Assembly: GCA_903839795.1 (NCBI GenBank)
Contig: CAIMDR010000567.1
Span: forward strand, 1-7,815
DNA length: 7,815 nucleotides
From: an uncultured Methylococcaceae bacterium
GTDB lineage: Bacteria > Pseudomonadota > Gammaproteobacteria > Methylococcales > Methylomonadaceae
Direction of reading: 5' to 3'
In this document: positions 6,138 to 7,815 of the stretch, piece by piece
How positions within the stretch are numbered: the first letter of the stretch is position 1
Layout of the letters: each line of letters starts with the position of its first letter
Translations under genes and position numbers: made by a program
The notes under the pieces: generated by a model
What the model saw: only the letters and a program-made list of their open reading frames with translations
Database searches by the model: none
Told to the model about the DNA's origin: nothing

Positions 6138-6410
6138 ATGTATCGTTTGGGCTGGCCTTGTGCAATATTTTTCGCAGCAATGGGTATGCCTCTTTTAATA
6201 AAAGTTGAAATCATTCACGACAACGAAGTGAATGATTATGTCGCAACGAGTCCAGATTTAAAAGGGCTGGTTGTTGAAGCGGAAACGTTGGACGAGTTGG
6301 AAAAAGAAGTGTGGGAGTTGGTGCCTGAATTACTCATGCTGGATAAGCCAAAGTTACGCGTAAAAGCCGTAATGTACTTGTCGTTATTTCAGCCTCCGGT
6401 TGCAGTATGA
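6138..6410 (+). CDS. DUF1902/HicB-like protein, apparently orphan
   Basis: This 90-aa protein has the DUF1902/HicB-like core LIKVEIIHDNEVNDYVATSP followed by DLKGLVVEAETLDELEKEV, then VPELL. Start choice: GGAGA at 6128-6132 sits 5 nt before the ATG at 6138. The upstream ATG at 6096 lies inside a hairpin and lacks a ribosome site. The N-terminal segment MYRLGWPCAIFFAAMGMPLL is hydrophobic and is, from memory, a recurrent lead-in for this family. HicB-type proteins normally neutralise a small HicA RNase, but no HicA-like ORF is found before or after it. The frame starting at its stop runs only about 26 codons into the next repeat. It is therefore an orphan antitoxin-like gene or one whose partner was lost. 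Confidence 0.72.
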   Translation: MYRLGWPCAIFFAAMGMPLLIKVEIIHDNEVNDYVATSPDLKGLVVEAETLDELEKEVWELVPELLMLDKPKLRVKAVMYLSLFQPPVAV

Positions 6411-6453
6411 ATAAGGGAATAATGGGGTTAAGTCTTGTAACCATACAAATTTG

Positions 6454-6552
6454 GCGAGTAGGACGGGTAGAACAACGCGACTTGTAAAGCACGAAGTGAA
6501 ACTCATCATATAGGTTGTTATTTATGATGGGTTCCGGCTATTGCCTACTCGC
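6454..6552. repeat. Palindromic repeat, copy 2 (diverged)
   Basis: GCGAGTAGG (6454-6462) pairs with CCTACTCGC (6544-6552), and AACTCATCATA (6500-6510) with TATGATGGGTT (6523-6533) apart from one mismatch. It aligns with the copy at 5427: GTAGGAYGGGTAGAWCAACGCGA is 21/23 identical on the left, and TATGATGGGTTYCGGCTATYGCCT is 22/24 on the right. Relative to copy 1 it has about 19 extra bases after the left arm, and the ACCCATCC part of the right arm is gone, as if deleted between two CCT triplets. It separates the orphan DUF1902 gene from the YefM-type antitoxin. Confidence 0.8.
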
Positions 6553-6582
6553 AATATAAAACCTATTTTTAAGGGTAAGATG

Positions 6583-6849
6583 ATGTCGACACAATCAGTC
6601 AGTTTTCAAGAATGTAGTAATCAGTTCCCCAAAATTTTTGAGCGGGTTTTAAAAAATCACGAGGTCATTTCAGTTCGTAAAGAATCTGAACAGGAAATTG
6701 TTATATTAGACACCAAAGAATATAGCAGTTTAATAGAAACTTTGTATTTATTAAGTAACCCTATTAATCCCAATCGCTTGCGTGAAGGTATTTCCCAGCA
6801 TCAACAAGGACGGGTAAGGGAAATAGATGTTAAGACTTACTTGGACTGA
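6583..6849 (+). CDS. yefM: YefM/Phd-family antitoxin
   Basis: The 88-aa protein matches YefM best in its middle and C-terminal half: EIVILDTKEYSSLIETLYLL, then SNPINPNRLREGI, corresponding to the E. coli YefM '[23 protein letters not shown]' region. The N-terminal SVSFQECSNQFPKIFERVLK is the DNA-binding Phd/YefM fold start. AAGGG at 6571-6575 is placed for either the ATG at 6583 (7-nt spacing) or the adjacent in-frame ATG at 6580. The in-frame TTG at 6541 lies in the repeat and is unlikely. It would normally bind YoeB and repress its own operon, but the following toxin gene is broken, so it probably survives as an orphan. Its last 23 nt overlap the toxin start, the usual arrangement. Confidence 0.88.
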   Translation: MSTQSVSFQECSNQFPKIFERVLKNHEVISVRKESEQEIVILDTKEYSSLIETLYLLSNPINPNRLREGISQHQQGRVREIDVKTYLD

Positions 6850-6935
6850 AAACGCTTTGGAAGACCTGGATTGGTGGCAACAGCATGATGCCAACAATTA
6901 TTCTACTGAAAACATTTAAGACACCTGAGAAATCT
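6827..6935 (+). pseudogene. yoeB: Truncated, frameshifted YoeB toxin remnant
   Basis: The ATG at 6827 opens a frame reading MLRLTWTENALEDLDWWQQ, matching the YoeB N-terminus (MKLIWSEESWDDYLYWQE), but it stops at TAA 6917-6919 after 30 codons; YoeB is about 84 aa. After codon 23 or so a shift to the frame of 6885 restores a YoeB-like IILLKTFKTPEKS stretch (compare INELIKDTRRTPFEG), with a few residues missing. The similarity then ends where the next ORF starts. The C-terminal catalytic part is absent, so no active toxin can be made. This looks like a small internal deletion plus loss or replacement of the 3' part. The remnant identity rests on recalled YoeB sequence. Confidence 0.65.
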
Positions 6936-7250
6936 ATGAGTTTTTATCAAGAGCCTACTCACTATGAAAAAACCATAATCTCCGATTTACAGGGAGCATG
7001 GGAAGTACTAAAGGATGAGGTCATCAAAGAACATGACAGCAAAGACTGTTCTCAGTTGATGTTCCATATTAATGAAGCAATGAGTTGGGAAAGTGTGAGG
7101 AATTTAAAGCACATGAAAAATACCTTTATACTCGTCCAAAGTATAGCTCAACAAATAAATGTGTCTGATGAAATAATCGAGCTAATAGAAGATGTAAGAG
7201 ATGTCTTATACGAAGCTTTAAATGAAATTCAGCACGGAAAAATATTATAA
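6936..7250 (+). CDS. Hypothetical protein, 104 aa, not recognised
   Basis: I do not recognise this protein. It is acidic and probably mostly alpha-helical, with segments such as ISDLQGAWEVLKDEVIKEH near the start and IIELIEDVRDVLYEALNEI near the end. No signal peptide or membrane helix is seen. I prefer the ATG at 6936, which has GAGA at 6927-6930 (5-nt spacing). Starting at 6885 would add 17 residues that look like leftover YoeB sequence. The gene begins exactly where the YoeB remnant ends and is AT-rich (21/60 G+C at 7021-7080), so it may have arrived with the event that cut the toxin. A small immunity or antitoxin-like protein is possible, without direct evidence. Confidence 0.6.
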   Translation: MSFYQEPTHYEKTIISDLQGAWEVLKDEVIKEHDSKDCSQLMFHINEAMSWESVRNLKHMKNTFILVQSIAQQINVSDEIIELIEDVRDVLYEALNEIQHGKIL

Positions 7251-7253
7251 CTA

Positions 7254-7319
7254 ATGGTTTATCACGCCAAGTCAGACCGCTTTTGTTTTGCACCTTTCAC
7301 CTTGAACCTTTTACCTTAA
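7254..7319 (+). CDS. Possible upstream ORF (leader) of the ABC-F gene
   Basis: ATG at 7254 opens a 21-codon frame whose TAA (7317-7319) overlaps the ABC-F ATG (7319-7321) as TAATG. Its C-terminal half, APFTLNLLP, is encoded by the 7-bp repeats described separately. No clear Shine-Dalgarno precedes it. The stop-start overlap would allow translational coupling, which is attractive because the ABC-F start also lacks a ribosome site. It may equally be chance. Confidence 0.25.
   Translation: MVYHAKSDRFCFAPFTLNLLP
7292..7319 (+). repeat. Four tandem ACCTTNN heptamers before the ABC-F gene
   Basis: ACCTT recurs at 7292-7296, 7299-7303, 7306-7310 and 7313-7317, exactly 7 bases apart, with variable last two bases (TC, GA, TT, AA). 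The array runs into the ABC-F ATG at 7319. It fills the place where a Shine-Dalgarno sequence would be expected, and the repeat unit on the + strand is pyrimidine-rich, not AGGAGG-like. Confidence 0.8.
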
Positions 7320-7815
7320 TGCTAAATTTTAAAAATATAGCCCTGCGCCGTGGTGCGCGGGTGCTGTTTGCCAACTCTTCTTTTACCATTCACAAAGGCC
7401 AAAAAGTTGGTTTTACCGGCGCGAATGGTGCGGGCAAATCCAGTTTATTTGCGCTGGTCAAAAATGAACTGCATTTGGATGAGGGCGATTTTTCCATGCC
7501 GCCCAATCTGGAAATCGCGCATGTTGCCCAAGAAACGCCTGCCGTCACCCGTTCTGCCATTGATTATGTTATTGATGGTGATCAGGAATTAAGGCGGTTG
7601 GAGGCCAGATTAAAGCTTGCTGAAGCGTCGGATAACGGCTTAAAACAGGCCGAATTGCACGCCGCTTTAGATACCATTGGCGGTTATACGGCTCAAGCCA
7701 GAGCGTCCCGCTTAATGAACGGCTTGGGTTTTACCGCAGATCAGGAACACAATGCCGTCAACTCGTTTTCCGGCGGTTGGCGTATGCGCCTTAATCTGGC
7801 ACAAGCGTTGATGTG
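7319..7815 (+). CDS. yheS: ABC-F family ATPase, YheS type (3' partial)
   Basis: The first 165 codons are present. The sequence tracks E. coli YheS: LRRGARVLF (compare IRRGVRVLL), Walker A GANGAGKSS (34-42), LVKNELHLDEGDF, a Q-loop VAQETPA (69-75), YVIDGDQELRRLEARL, and the ABC signature NSFSGGWRMRLNLAQAL (148-164). Walker B and the second ATPase domain lie beyond the window. ABC-F proteins are soluble, lack membrane domains and bind the ribosomal E site, where they help relieve stalled or inactive ribosomes; YheS itself is a housekeeping member. The ATG at 7319 is supported by alignment to the family N-terminus. No good Shine-Dalgarno precedes it; the leader instead holds the heptamer repeats. 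Confidence 0.95.
   Translation, partial: MLNFKNIALRRGARVLFANSSFTIHKGQKVGFTGANGAGKSSLFALVKNELHLDEGDFSMPPNLEIAHVAQETPAVTRSAIDYVIDGDQELRRLEARLKLAEASDNGLKQAELHAALDTIGGYTAQARASRLMNGLGFTADQEHNAVNSFSGGWRMRLNLAQALM

Noticed and set aside
5427..6552. CRISPR array suggested by repeated palindromic units
   Set aside because: Only two diverged copies about 1 kb apart with genes between them; no regular spacers and no cas genes.
7350..7592. 80-aa + strand ORF within the ABC-F gene
   Set aside because: Out-of-frame shadow of the YheS-type ATPase, whose Walker A and signature motifs are in the other frame.

Overview
The window looks like chromosomal DNA of a gammaproteobacterium. TldD, PmbA/TldE and a YheS-type ABC-F protein all read as close relatives of the E. 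coli proteins, and the GTAGGATGGGTAGA-type palindromic repeats fit that phylum. A methanotroph-like (Methylococcales) host is a guess from general style; nothing here proves it. Every supported gene is on the + strand.

Layout. (1) 1-1337: tldD, with its 5' end outside the window. (2) 1334-1441: a roughly 108-bp imperfect palindrome with inverted termini that begins at the tldD stop codon. (3) 1496-3762: an AT-rich block of three tightly spaced genes: a PD-(D/E)xK-type putative restriction endonuclease, a C5-cytosine DNA methyltransferase, and a DUF2442-like small protein. Stop-to-start gaps are only 2-3 nt. (4) 3872-5203: pmbA/tldE, the partner subunit of TldD. The restriction-modification block therefore sits between the two halves of one protease. 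(5) 5204-7250: an accessory strip. It holds an intact RelE-type toxin-antitoxin pair, an orphan DUF1902/HicB-like gene, a YefM-type antitoxin with only a broken YoeB stub after it, and an unrecognised 104-aa ORF. A palindromic repeat or hairpin lies just before each of the three antitoxin-like genes. (6) 7319-7815: the 5' part of an ABC-F gene of the YheS type, cut by the window end and preceded by four copies of a 7-bp repeat.

How it fits together. TldD/TldE form a heteromeric metalloprotease; in E. coli it is linked to microcin B17 maturation and CcdA antitoxin turnover. The restriction-modification operon and the toxin-antitoxin strip look like separate acquisitions on either side of tldE. 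Sampled base composition supports this: 37/60 G+C at 601-660 in tldD, against 15/60 at 1501-1560 in the nuclease and 19/60 at 3541-3600 in the DUF2442 gene. The most notable details are a run of nine G in the methyltransferase motif I codons (a possible slippage site), the DUF2442 gene as an apparent third member of the restriction operon, and palindromic repeats punctuating the toxin-antitoxin remnants. No single unmistakably new system is visible. The three-gene R-M-DUF2442 cassette is the best candidate.
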